Below, piece by piece: positions 35,976 through 43,312 of a stretch of DNA of 64,000 nucleotides (position 1 is its first letter; the number at the start of each line of letters is the position of its first letter). Origin of the DNA: an uncultured Alphaproteobacteria bacterium (GTDB taxonomy: Bacteria > Pseudomonadota > Alphaproteobacteria > Rs-D84); contig CAMHTQ010000001.1 in assembly GCA_946188105.1 (NCBI GenBank), forward strand, positions 149,026-213,025. The letters run 5' to 3'. The notes under the pieces are model-generated. The model was given only the letters and a program-made list of their open reading frames with translations, ran no database searches and was not told where the DNA came from. The position numbers and the translations under genes are program-made.

Positions 35976-36737
35976 TTATTTAACACCGACCTTGATTTCG
36001 TCGCCATAACCAGCAACCTCTTGGCCACCAATGGTGCATTTAATATCTTCGAATCCTTTCTTTAATTGATTCTTTTTCACAACACTGCTGGTAATCAAAC
36101 CACCGGCTGTTCCCAACACGACACCCGCGATAGAATCAGACACCAAACGCGCAGTATTGAAATTACCCTCTTTATCTTTCCACACAGATTTATCTGCACC
36201 AACCATAACCGTATCAAGCTTTGCTATTGCCTCTTTTAACTCTGCTGGTATTGTCGCTGAACCACCATCGGCATTTTCACCACCATTGGCATTTTCACCA
36301 CCTTGATCACCGGCTGCTGGTGCGGCAGCTGGTTTCTTTAGTTGGCACCATCCATTTTTAAGCTCGTATTTTTCTGGGTCTTTACATTCCGTAACAACAC
36401 AACGATATATATCCGCAGATTTCTTGAAATCGTCCGTTAATGGATATTCATCGCCATCGTTATCTTTTGCCACATCATATGTTATTAACTTTTTCCATCC
36501 GGCATCATTGGCTGCCTTGAACTTTTTACATTTTGCGGTCTTGGCATGCGTATCATTTGTCCATTTAATACAATCTTCAACTAAAACCCACTCAGCACCA
36601 TCAGTACCCTGCATACATGTAATAATTCCAGCATATATACCACCATCCATTTTTGGTGTGGCAACCTTGGGATCTGCATTTGCCAACATTGGCACACACA
36701 ACATCGGCACAACTAACAACAATTTATAAAAACTCAT
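35976..36737 (-). CDS. Secreted cysteine-containing protein, tandem copy A
   Basis: A 253-residue protein with the same signal peptide and layout as copy B. It differs in the first 70 residues by scattered changes and in the Ala/Gly/Asn-rich linker (about 140-170). The last 90 residues are almost the same as in copy B, ending GYGDEIKVGVK. It has an ordinary AAAGGAGA ribosome site and lies 18 bases after the gene at 36756-37571, so it is probably the original gene and copy B the duplicate. Function is unknown. Confidence 0.75.
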   Translation of the reverse strand: MSFYKLLLVVPMLCVPMLANADPKVATPKMDGGIYAGIITCMQGTDGAEWVLVEDCIKWTNDTHAKTAKCKKFKAANDAGWKKLITYDVAKDNDGDEYPLTDDFKKSADIYRCVVTECKDPEKYELKNGWCQLKKPAAAPAAGDQGGENANGGENADGGSATIPAELKEAIAKLDTVMVGADKSVWKDKEGNFNTARLVSDSIAGVVLGTAGGLITSSVVKKNQLKKGFEDIKCTIGGQEVAGYGDEIKVGVK

Positions 36738-36755
36738 TTTTGTCTCCTTTGACCA

Positions 36756-37571
36756 TTATTGTTCTATGGATAACAATGTTTCATAATCATATCTGGCACA
36801 TTCATCCAAGGATTTGTTTGCCTCTTGGACACATATTTCCTTTATCTTTTTCAAATTATCCACAGCATTTTTATATGCCGTTGGATCTTTTTCTTTTAAC
36901 ACCAATAATTGAGATCTGTACAATTCGGTTCCTGACAAACCCTCTTGTCCTTGGACTGCACCACCAATCATTTTGTTACCAAACAATTCCATTGCACCAA
37001 CACCAATTCCGGCACCACCAACCGCACCCGCGATTGTGCCAAGTGTTCTGGCTGTCTTTTTAGCATCCAAAATACGTTTTTCTAACTTTGCCTCGTCAAC
37101 CCATGAACCACATGTGATATTTTCACCCATTTCGAAATAACGTCCTTGCATATCAGAAATGTTGATTTTTGCATCATTAGATTTTAATTCTACGCGGACA
37201 AAACATACATTGTTGTCTGGGTTTTCTGTATCTTCGACCATGGATGCATAGTTGCTGATATCACTGAATTTAGATGCCCAAACAAATGTATTTCCTATAC
37301 CGATATTATTACTCATGCATGCTGTTCTTTCTTTTTCACGCATATCTTTTTGTTCAACGGCAACAACTTCCTCGGATGCAACCGCCACAGGTTGTGTCCC
37401 AGCATCAATTTTCACACTGGCCTTTTTTGCATCCAATGCAGATTTAGACAATGTAACCATTCTGGGTGCCGCGGCAACATGCCCCGCAACCGTAGAATGA
37501 CGTGCCGGTGACGCAGCCGAAGCCGATGCACACACAGCCATAACCATCAGTAAAGAAGTATAGTATTTCAT
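36756..37571 (-). CDS. Secreted protein with a glycine-rich hydrophobic segment
   Basis: A 271-residue protein with a signal peptide (MKYYTSLLMVMAVCASASA). The start with AAAAGGGAG upstream is chosen over an in-frame start eight codons earlier. After an Ala/Val-rich region come a few cysteines (TACMSN near 88, NVCFV near 120, ITCGSW near 153), then a hydrophobic glycine-zipper-like segment (TIAGAVGGAGIGVGAMELFG, about 178-197) and a charged helical tail with CVQEANKSLDEC. It is first in the unit with the two tandem copies. No family is recognised. Confidence 0.72.
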   Translation of the reverse strand: MKYYTSLLMVMAVCASASAASPARHSTVAGHVAAAPRMVTLSKSALDAKKASVKIDAGTQPVAVASEEVVAVEQKDMREKERTACMSNNIGIGNTFVWASKFSDISNYASMVEDTENPDNNVCFVRVELKSNDAKINISDMQGRYFEMGENITCGSWVDEAKLEKRILDAKKTARTLGTIAGAVGGAGIGVGAMELFGNKMIGGAVQGQEGLSGTELYRSQLLVLKEKDPTAYKNAVDNLKKIKEICVQEANKSLDECARYDYETLLSIEQ

Positions 37572-37645
37572 TTTTCTCCCTTTTATCTCACGCACATATT
37601 ATATCACAGATTTTGCTATAAAAAAATAAAAAACAAAAAAATTTC

Positions 37646-37673
37646 TTGAAACGTTTCGCCGTTTTTGTAATAA
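37646..37673 (+). promoter_or_regulatory. Promoter of eno with an overlapping palindrome
   Basis: The -35 TTGAAA (37646-37651) and -10 TAATAA (37668-37673) are 16 bases apart. A perfect ten-base palindrome GAAACGTTTC (37648-37657) overlaps the -35 box and has the central CG of LacI/GalR-type operators. A regulator is inference. Confidence 0.5.
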
Positions 37674-37722
37674 ATACCCAATGCGCAAATTTTGATTTAT
37701 GTAATAACAGGAGATATAAAAT

Positions 37723-38985
37723 ATGTTTAAAATTACCGATGTTCATGCCCGTCAAATTATGGATTCACGTGGCAACCCAACAATTGAATGCGATGTTATT
37801 TTATCCGGTGGGGCACGTGGCCGTGCTGCAGTTCCATCGGGTGCATCAACCGGTTCGTTCGAGGCTTTGGAATTACGTGATGGCGGAACCGCATACATGG
37901 GCAAAGGTGTTTTAACCGCTGTAAAAAATGTAAATGAAATTATTCGCCCTGCATTATTGGGAATGACCGCAACATCACAAACCGAAATCGACGATAAAAT
38001 GCTGGAATTGGACGGCACACCAAACAAAGATAAATTGGGTGCAAATGCAATTTTGTCTGTATCTTTGGCTGTGGCACATGCCGTTGCAGATCAAAAACAC
38101 ATTCCATTATACAAATACATTGCTGAAATTTATGGCAATCCAAACCCATGTGTTTTACCACGTCCAATGATGAATATCGTGAACGGTGGGGCTCATGCTG
38201 ACAATGGTTTGGATGCCCAAGAATTTATGATTATTCCAAACGGTGCAAAAAGTGAATTCGAAGCAATCCGTATGGGATCTGAAATATTTCATAATTTGAA
38301 AAAGATTTTAAAGGCATCAAATAATTCTACAAATGTTGGTGACGAGGGTGGATTTGCACCAAACTTTAATTCTTGCGACCAAGCATTATCCACGATTATC
38401 GACGCAATCAAATCCGCCGGCTATATCCCAGGCGAACAAGTGTCCCTCGGTTTAGATGTTGCCGCATCTGAATTCTATCGTGATGGTGTATATAATTTCG
38501 AAGGCAAAAAATTGTCATCTGATGATATGATTAAATTCTTTGCAGAATTGTCTGAAAAATATCCAATCATTTCTATCGAAGATGCCCTGGCCGAAGAAGA
38601 TTGGGACGGGTGGCAAAAAATGACAACTGTTTTGGGTGGCAAAATCCAATTGGTTGGCGACGATTTATTTGTAACAAATCCTGTCCGTTTGAAAAAAGGT
38701 ATCGAAAATAATGTCGCAAATGCAATATTGATTAAATTGAATCAAATCGGTTCATTGACCGAAACATTAAAAACGATTCGTATGGCCCAAGATGCAAATT
38801 ACGGGGTTGTAATTTCTCACCGCAGTGGCGAAACCGAAGACACAACTATTGCCGATTTGGCAGTTGCAACAAATGCCGGACAAATTAAAACTGGATCTAT
38901 GTCCCGTACAGATCGTATGGCAAAATACAACCAATTGGTTCGTATCCAAGAAGAACTGGACACAGACGCAAAATATGGTTTATAA
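37723..38985 (+). CDS. eno: Enolase
   Basis: Converts 2-phosphoglycerate to phosphoenolpyruvate in glycolysis. The 420-residue protein has [14 protein letters not shown], the catalytic loop [15 protein letters not shown], metal ligands in the [25 protein letters not shown] and [10 protein letters not shown] segments, and the C-terminal [14 protein letters not shown] and [11 protein letters not shown]. Everything expected is present. The AGGAGATA ribosome site is good. Confidence 0.98.
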   Translation: MFKITDVHARQIMDSRGNPTIECDVILSGGARGRAAVPSGASTGSFEALELRDGGTAYMGKGVLTAVKNVNEIIRPALLGMTATSQTEIDDKMLELDGTPNKDKLGANAILSVSLAVAHAVADQKHIPLYKYIAEIYGNPNPCVLPRPMMNIVNGGAHADNGLDAQEFMIIPNGAKSEFEAIRMGSEIFHNLKKILKASNNSTNVGDEGGFAPNFNSCDQALSTIIDAIKSAGYIPGEQVSLGLDVAASEFYRDGVYNFEGKKLSSDDMIKFFAELSEKYPIISIEDALAEEDWDGWQKMTTVLGGKIQLVGDDLFVTNPVRLKKGIENNVANAILIKLNQIGSLTETLKTIRMAQDANYGVVISHRSGETEDTTIADLAVATNAGQIKTGSMSRTDRMAKYNQLVRIQEELDTDAKYGL

Positions 38986-39004
38986 TCTCTATGAATTATA
39001 AGTT

Positions 39005-39028
39005 GGGGGGCGAAATAAAAACGCCCCC
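39005..39028 (+). terminator. Possible terminator after eno
   Basis: GGGGGCG and CGCCCCC form a strong stem with a nine-base A-rich loop, but no proper T-run follows, so it may instead protect the mRNA end. Confidence 0.45.
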
Positions 39029-39040
39029 TGAAATTTAAAA

Positions 39041-39247
39041 ATGAATTGGTTGGGATTGATTTTTTTATACTTTAAATATGCATTGGCGATATTCGTTATC
39101 GTAACAATCATTTTGGCACCGGCTTGGTTGGCACGTCAAACCAAGAAAAATAAAACCATGACCGTTTGGATTCGAATTTACAGTTGGTTACTGGGGTGGA
39201 CTGGGATTGGATGGTTGGTCGCATTGTTTTTGGCTGTCCGAAAATAA
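39041..39247 (+). CDS. Superinfection immunity-like small membrane protein
   Basis: A 68-residue protein with two membrane helices and the C-terminal pattern LLGWTGIGWLVALFLAVRK, which matches the Imm_superinfect family (T4 Imm-like). That family was named for a phage protein that blocks DNA entry of a second phage, but most bacterial members are uncharacterised. There is no other phage gene nearby. No clear ribosome site precedes the ATG. Confidence 0.65.
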   Translation: MNWLGLIFLYFKYALAIFVIVTIILAPAWLARQTKKNKTMTVWIRIYSWLLGWTGIGWLVALFLAVRK

Positions 39248-39293
39248 TCCCATATGCGATATGGGTTTTATTTTATAACAACAAGGAAAAACT

Positions 39294-40742
39294 ATGACTG
39301 AATTTTCTGAACAAGACATAAAACAAATATCACAACATGGATTATCTGTGGACATTGTCGAACAACAACTACACGATTTCAAAACTGGATTTCCTTTTGC
39401 AGATATCGTTCGTCCTGCGACAATCAATGACGGAATTTATGAATACGATTCGGAATCTGTGAATAAATTCATATCCATATACGATTCAGAAAAACAGCAT
39501 TACAAAATAACAAAGTTTGTGCCGGCATCTGGGGCGGCAACCAGAATGTTCAAAGACCTATTTGATTTCTTGCAAACAAACAATTTAAACAACACAGTGA
39601 CCCAGGTTGTAAATAACATAACCCGATTCGCTTTTTATGATGATTTGAAAAAATTTATAAATCCAAATTCATCCACTCGCGATATCATTTCTGCAATGTT
39701 GGATACCGACAAATTAAACCTGGGGGCATTGCCCAAGGCGCTGATAAAATTTCATAAATATAACAATGAAACGCGAATCGCTGCACACGAACATTTAATC
39801 GAAGGTGCCGCATACACAGAATCAAACGGTGTTACCAATATTCACTTTACCATATCCCCAGAAAACCAAAATAAATTCTATGAATTGATGAATCAAATTA
39901 TTCCCTCAACCGAACAAAAATTTGGAATCAAATTCAACATAACAACGTCCAAACAAAAACCAAACACCGATACCGTTGCAGTAAATTTTGATAATACCTT
40001 GTTCCGCGATGACAATGGCAATTTGGTTTTTCGCCCTGCGGGACATGGTGCATTGATTGAAAATTTAAACGAAATCGATTCGGATATAATCTTTATAAAA
40101 AACATAGATAACATCACAACCGATTCGAAACGCGGCGACACAATCACATATAAAAAATTACTGGGCGGAATTTTAATCGATACACAAACCAAAATTTTCC
40201 AATTCATAAAAGATTTAAATCAAAACAATTTTAACGAATCCGAATTGCGTGATTTTATAACCCACGAATTAAATGAAACATTACCCAATCACCAATTATC
40301 AGCGGATGATTTTATCAAAATTCTAAACCGCCCTATTCGTGTTTGCGGTGTTGTAAAAAATACAGGCGCCCCCGGTGGCGGCCCATTTTGGGTGCATGAC
40401 GAACAATTTGGCGACACACTGCAAATAACAGAATCCAGCCAAATTGCCCCAGAAAATCGGGATATTATGGAAAAATCCACCCATTTTAACCCTGTGGATT
40501 TGGCATGCGGAACAAAGGATTGGCAAGGCAAAAAGTTCGATTTAACCAAATACATAGATAAAAGAACCGGATTTATATCTGAAAAATCTATGAACGGGCG
40601 CCCATTACGTGCAATGGAATGCCCAGGGTTATGGAACGGTGCAATGACATATTGGCATACAATATTCGTATCTGTGCCAAATACGACATTTACCCCAGTA
40701 AAAAAGGTATCTGATTTACTGGATGCCAGCCATACAGAATAA
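39294..40742 (+). CDS. DUF4301 family protein
   Basis: A 482-residue cytoplasmic protein matching DUF4301: the N-terminal FSEQDIKQISQHGLS, the phosphate-loop-like FVPASGAATRMFK near residue 77, FRPAGHGALIENLN near 246, and GAPGGGPFWV near 357. The pattern suggests a nucleotidyltransferase-like fold, but no activity is known. In my knowledge the family is chiefly from Bacteroidetes, so acquisition from a gut neighbour is plausible. The AAGGAA ribosome site is normal and codon use does not look odd. Confidence 0.8.
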   Translation: MTEFSEQDIKQISQHGLSVDIVEQQLHDFKTGFPFADIVRPATINDGIYEYDSESVNKFISIYDSEKQHYKITKFVPASGAATRMFKDLFDFLQTNNLNNTVTQVVNNITRFAFYDDLKKFINPNSSTRDIISAMLDTDKLNLGALPKALIKFHKYNNETRIAAHEHLIEGAAYTESNGVTNIHFTISPENQNKFYELMNQIIPSTEQKFGIKFNITTSKQKPNTDTVAVNFDNTLFRDDNGNLVFRPAGHGALIENLNEIDSDIIFIKNIDNITTDSKRGDTITYKKLLGGILIDTQTKIFQFIKDLNQNNFNESELRDFITHELNETLPNHQLSADDFIKILNRPIRVCGVVKNTGAPGGGPFWVHDEQFGDTLQITESSQIAPENRDIMEKSTHFNPVDLACGTKDWQGKKFDLTKYIDKRTGFISEKSMNGRPLRAMECPGLWNGAMTYWHTIFVSVPNTTFTPVKKVSDLLDASHTE

Positions 40743-40747
40743 AAAAC

Positions 40748-40776
40748 TTGACTTATTCATATTTTTGTTATAAATT
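40748..40776 (+). promoter_or_regulatory. Promoter of rpmB
   Basis: TTGACT (40748-40753) and TAAATT (40771-40776) are 17 bases apart, about 27 bases before the rpmB start. Confidence 0.55.
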
Positions 40777-40802
40777 ATGCCCTGCAATTAAAGGATATAG
40801 AA

Positions 40803-41171
40803 ATGCCACGCGTATGTGATGTTACTGGTAAAAAAACAACTGTCGGTCATAACGTTTCTCACTCAGAACGCAAGACCAAACGTACATTTTTGCCAAATTT
40901 ACAAAAATTAAAGTTTCATAGTGATATCTTGGGTCGCGATTTTTCATTGCGTATTTCAACCGCTGGTTTGCGTACATTAACAAAGCACGGTGGTTTGGAC
41001 GCATATGTAATGGCGAAACCAATTTCACGTTTAACAGACGAAATGGCTGCAATTAAACGTGCCATTGAAAAAAAGAACGGCAAGGCTGAAAAACCTGCGA
41101 AAAAACCTGTTCGCAAACCTAACCGTTCTGCTCGTTTGGTTAAGAAAGTTTCCGCAAAAACTGCAAAATAA
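40803..41171 (+). CDS. rpmB: 50S ribosomal protein L28
   Basis: L28 of the large subunit. MPRVCDVTGKKTTVGHNVSHSERKTKR and FLPNLQKLKF are diagnostic, with the single cysteine of the short-zinc-motif form. The 122-residue length is about 25 more than usual in alphaproteobacteria, owing to a Lys/Pro/Ala-rich tail (about residues 95-122). The AAAGGAT ribosome site is good. tRNA-Leu follows by 18 bases. Confidence 0.96.
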   Translation: MPRVCDVTGKKTTVGHNVSHSERKTKRTFLPNLQKLKFHSDILGRDFSLRISTAGLRTLTKHGGLDAYVMAKPISRLTDEMAAIKRAIEKKNGKAEKPAKKPVRKPNRSARLVKKVSAKTAK

Positions 41172-41189
41172 TCACGCAGTTGCGGTAAT

Positions 41190-41274
41190 GGCTCTGTGGC
41201 GGAACTGGTAGACGCGCTTGACTCAAAATCAAGTTCTGAAAGGAGTATCGGTTCGATTCCGATCAGAGCCACCA
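41190..41274 (+). tRNA. tRNA-Leu (anticodon CAA)
   Basis: An 85-base class II tRNA. The acceptor stem is GGCTCTG/CAGAGCC, the anticodon loop CTCAAAA gives CAA, a variable arm follows (TTCTGAAAGGAGTA), and the T-arm is CGGTTCGATTCCG. CCA is encoded. A terminator hairpin lies ten bases after it. Confidence 0.93.
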
Positions 41275-41450
41275 GAAATAAACAACACCCCTTTGTGGGT
41301 GTTTTTTATTTGTGCTTGGAAATGACGGATATCGAACCGAAGGTTCGGAACGGAGCGACAGTGCAGTGAAAGGAGCCCGCCAAAATCACCAAGAATAAAA
41401 TGATTGGTTTGATTTTGGCAGGGAATTATACATTCCGATCAGAGCCACCA
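41275..41450 (+). repeat. 176-bp unit ending in a copy of the tRNA-Leu 3' end
   Basis: The last 19 bases of tRNA-Leu (ATTCCGATCAGAGCCACCA) recur exactly 176 bp downstream at 41432-41450. The unit is rich in potential RNA structure: a terminator-like hairpin (41284-41309), a hairpin around CGAACCGAAGGTTCG, a long stem from CCCGCCAAAATCA pairing with TGATTTTGGCAGGG, and GGAAT-TATAC-ATTCC, which pairs the tRNA-like end. It parallels the tRNA-Ala repeats at 30875 but is not similar in sequence. An attachment-site duplication is an alternative, though no integrase is near. Confidence 0.8.
41284..41309 (+). terminator. Terminator of rpmB/tRNA-Leu
   Basis: ACACCC/GGGTGT stem followed by six T. Confidence 0.75.
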
Positions 41451-41456
41451 AAAATT

Positions 41457-41481
41457 AAAACCCACTTTATGTGGGTTTTTA
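41457..41481 (+). terminator. Second terminator after the tRNA-Leu repeat unit
   Basis: CCCAC/GTGGG with an A-run before and a T-run after, directly behind the repeated tRNA 3' end. Confidence 0.7.
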
Positions 41482-41485
41482 TTTA

Positions 41486-41494
41486 TGATATAAT
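41486..41494 (+). promoter_or_regulatory. Extended -10 promoter of the lipoprotein gene
   Basis: TG-A-TATAAT lies 22 bases before the ATG at 41517, with an AAGGAGAG ribosome site between. Confidence 0.6.
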
Positions 41495-41516
41495 TTCGGT
41501 TAAGGAGAGAAACAAA

Positions 41517-42602
41517 ATGAAAAAATTTTTACCTTTATTGTTATCCACATTGGTATTGGCCGCATGCGACAAACCAACATCTACATCTAACCTGACATGC
41601 AATGTTGACAAGGGATGGCGGTATGACAGATTATATATCAGCAATAATTATTATGACTTTTCACAACAAGAAAACATTGACGTCAAATTTGTCACTTATA
41701 ACAACTATGCCAAGGTAACTGTTGATAATATAACCACAACATTTGAAAAAGTCGCAGAACGCAAAGATAACGGCGAATTCGGATATGTCAGCATAACATA
41801 CAAAGGAAACTTTCCTGGCTCTGAAAGAACCGCATTGTTAAGCATCTATGCAGATATAACCAAAAAACTGGTTTTATCATATAACTTTAGTTTTATCGGA
41901 CAAAAAATGCGGCTTGATAACGGCAAAGAAATGAGTGTCGGTTTATCATGTGATACTCGCGACAATGTCCAGGTTACATTCAACCATAATTACAAAATGC
42001 CAAACAAAGTGGAAAAATGCATAACTGACATTTGTAACAAAGTATATTGTGGTGATGAAAAATGCAGTTATTTATACATTTTAAATGAAGCAAACGGAAA
42101 ACAAATTCAATTATCCCAACAAGACGCATTATCTTTATCGAAAAACTGGGATTACTCTAATATGAAAGTATATCAAAATGACGGAAAATTAGAAGCCCAT
42201 GAAAAAGATGCTTGCTCGGTATTAACCAGAATAAATAAATTTATCCAAGATAAAGATTTGTTCTTTGATGCATACAAAGAAATCCAAAACGCAATAGATC
42301 ATTGTGATAACTGTGACAAAATTTTAACAACTGGTAAATCAGGTGATTTCTTACACATAATACCAGAAACCCCAGAATTGCTTAAAATCGCCAACAAACA
42401 AAAAAATTCTAAATTCGTATCTATATTCAATCCAAATTCATATGCTAAACCTGGATATTGCTTGGTTAACGTTGTTCCATATAAAACTCTAAAAACATTG
42501 GGCGCCGAAACCAGCGGATGTAATTATCGCATTTATTGTGGTGCTCCAGAATATATGAATTACGATGAATTTTATGCGGTCGAGGTATGTAAACCATTTT
42601 AA
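41517..42602 (+). CDS. Predicted lipoprotein
   Basis: A 361-residue protein with a lipoprotein signal (MKKFLPLLLSTLVLAAC; lipobox LAAC at 14-17). The mature part is polar, has about 14 cysteines (for example CITDICNKVYCGDEKC near 165-180 and CDNCDK near 265), and no domain I recognise. The start at 41517 has a clear AAGGAGAG ribosome site; the upstream open frame to 41400 crosses the terminator and the tRNA-like repeat and is not coding. It is probably anchored in the outer or inner membrane facing the periplasm. An orphan FtsK-gamma gene follows by 16 bases. Confidence 0.75.
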   Translation: MKKFLPLLLSTLVLAACDKPTSTSNLTCNVDKGWRYDRLYISNNYYDFSQQENIDVKFVTYNNYAKVTVDNITTTFEKVAERKDNGEFGYVSITYKGNFPGSERTALLSIYADITKKLVLSYNFSFIGQKMRLDNGKEMSVGLSCDTRDNVQVTFNHNYKMPNKVEKCITDICNKVYCGDEKCSYLYILNEANGKQIQLSQQDALSLSKNWDYSNMKVYQNDGKLEAHEKDACSVLTRINKFIQDKDLFFDAYKEIQNAIDHCDNCDKILTTGKSGDFLHIIPETPELLKIANKQKNSKFVSIFNPNSYAKPGYCLVNVVPYKTLKTLGAETSGCNYRIYCGAPEYMNYDEFYAVEVCKPF

Positions 42603-42618
42603 ACAAAGGAAATAATTA

Positions 42619-43281
42619 ATGCGTGAAACTGTTATGAATAATAATCCTGGTATTATTACATCGGAATTAAACAACCTGTATAACAAATCATCCGAATTAT
42701 TTTTTACATTCATAAATTCGGTAATTGGCACAACCCAAAAATGTAATATGGTTTTCTCGGCCAATTCAAAATGTTCGGATTCAAAAAGTAAAAAAAGTAT
42801 AAATGTACCTCACATATTTAATAAAAAATATGATTTGTTTATAATCGAAGGTTCCGATAAAACAAACGACATAAAATATTTACGTGATTGTATAACTTTC
42901 TTGACCGAACAAGCCGACATATATCCACAAATTGTTATTTGTGTTTCTGCAGAACATTTCCAAGAGGTCAGCAATAATGTAAATCAAATCATTAAAAAAA
43001 TAAAACGACCATCGGATGAATATTTTATCAAAGTTATGGATGCATATTACATCTTGTATCATTTAAGTGAATATAAACATAATTTTGATATCACAAGCAA
43101 TGACGATACATTATACGCAACCGCCAAAGAAATTGTTATACGCGATAAAAAACCAACAATTTCATATCTGCAACGCAAATTAGAAATCGGTTATAATAAA
43201 AGTGCTGCGTTCATAGAACGTATGGAATTCGAAGGAATAATTTCAGCACCCGATGAAAATAATAAAAGACATTTGTTATAA
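42619..43281 (+). CDS. Stand-alone FtsK-gamma (winged-helix) domain protein
   Basis: A 220-residue protein. The last 65 residues match the FtsK gamma domain: LYATAKEIVIRDKKPTISYLQ, then RKLEIGYNKSAAFIERMEFEGII. In FtsK this winged helix reads KOPS sequences and contacts XerD. The first 150 residues include YDLFIIEGSDKT and a strand-helix pattern that faintly recalls the end of an FtsK motor but has no Walker A or B motif and no membrane helices. So it is a DNA-binding protein without the motor. It is co-directional with the lipoprotein gene and has an AAAGGAA ribosome site. Confidence 0.75.
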   Translation: MRETVMNNNPGIITSELNNLYNKSSELFFTFINSVIGTTQKCNMVFSANSKCSDSKSKKSINVPHIFNKKYDLFIIEGSDKTNDIKYLRDCITFLTEQADIYPQIVICVSAEHFQEVSNNVNQIIKKIKRPSDEYFIKVMDAYYILYHLSEYKHNFDITSNDDTLYATAKEIVIRDKKPTISYLQRKLEIGYNKSAAFIERMEFEGIISAPDENNKRHLL

Positions 43282-43285
43282 AATG

Positions 43286-43312
43286 AAAAACTCGCCATCT
43301 GGCGAGTTTTTT
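43286..43312. terminator. Bidirectional terminator
   Basis: AACTCGCCA/TGGCGAGTT stem with A- and T-runs between the convergent FtsK-gamma and autotransporter genes. Confidence 0.85.

Noticed and set aside
35942..36031. An N-terminal extension of copy B of the tandem secreted protein
   Set aside because: The extension overlaps the end of copy A and precedes the signal peptide; it arises from the duplication junction.
41432..41450. Attachment site of an integrated element at tRNA-Leu
   Set aside because: The interval is only 176 bp with no integrase or cargo, and the same design at tRNA-Ala favours a tRNA-tail repeat; not fully excluded.
41400..41516. An N-terminal extension of the lipoprotein gene
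   Set aside because: It would cross the tRNA-like repeat, a terminator and the promoter; the lipobox and ribosome site fix the start at 41517.
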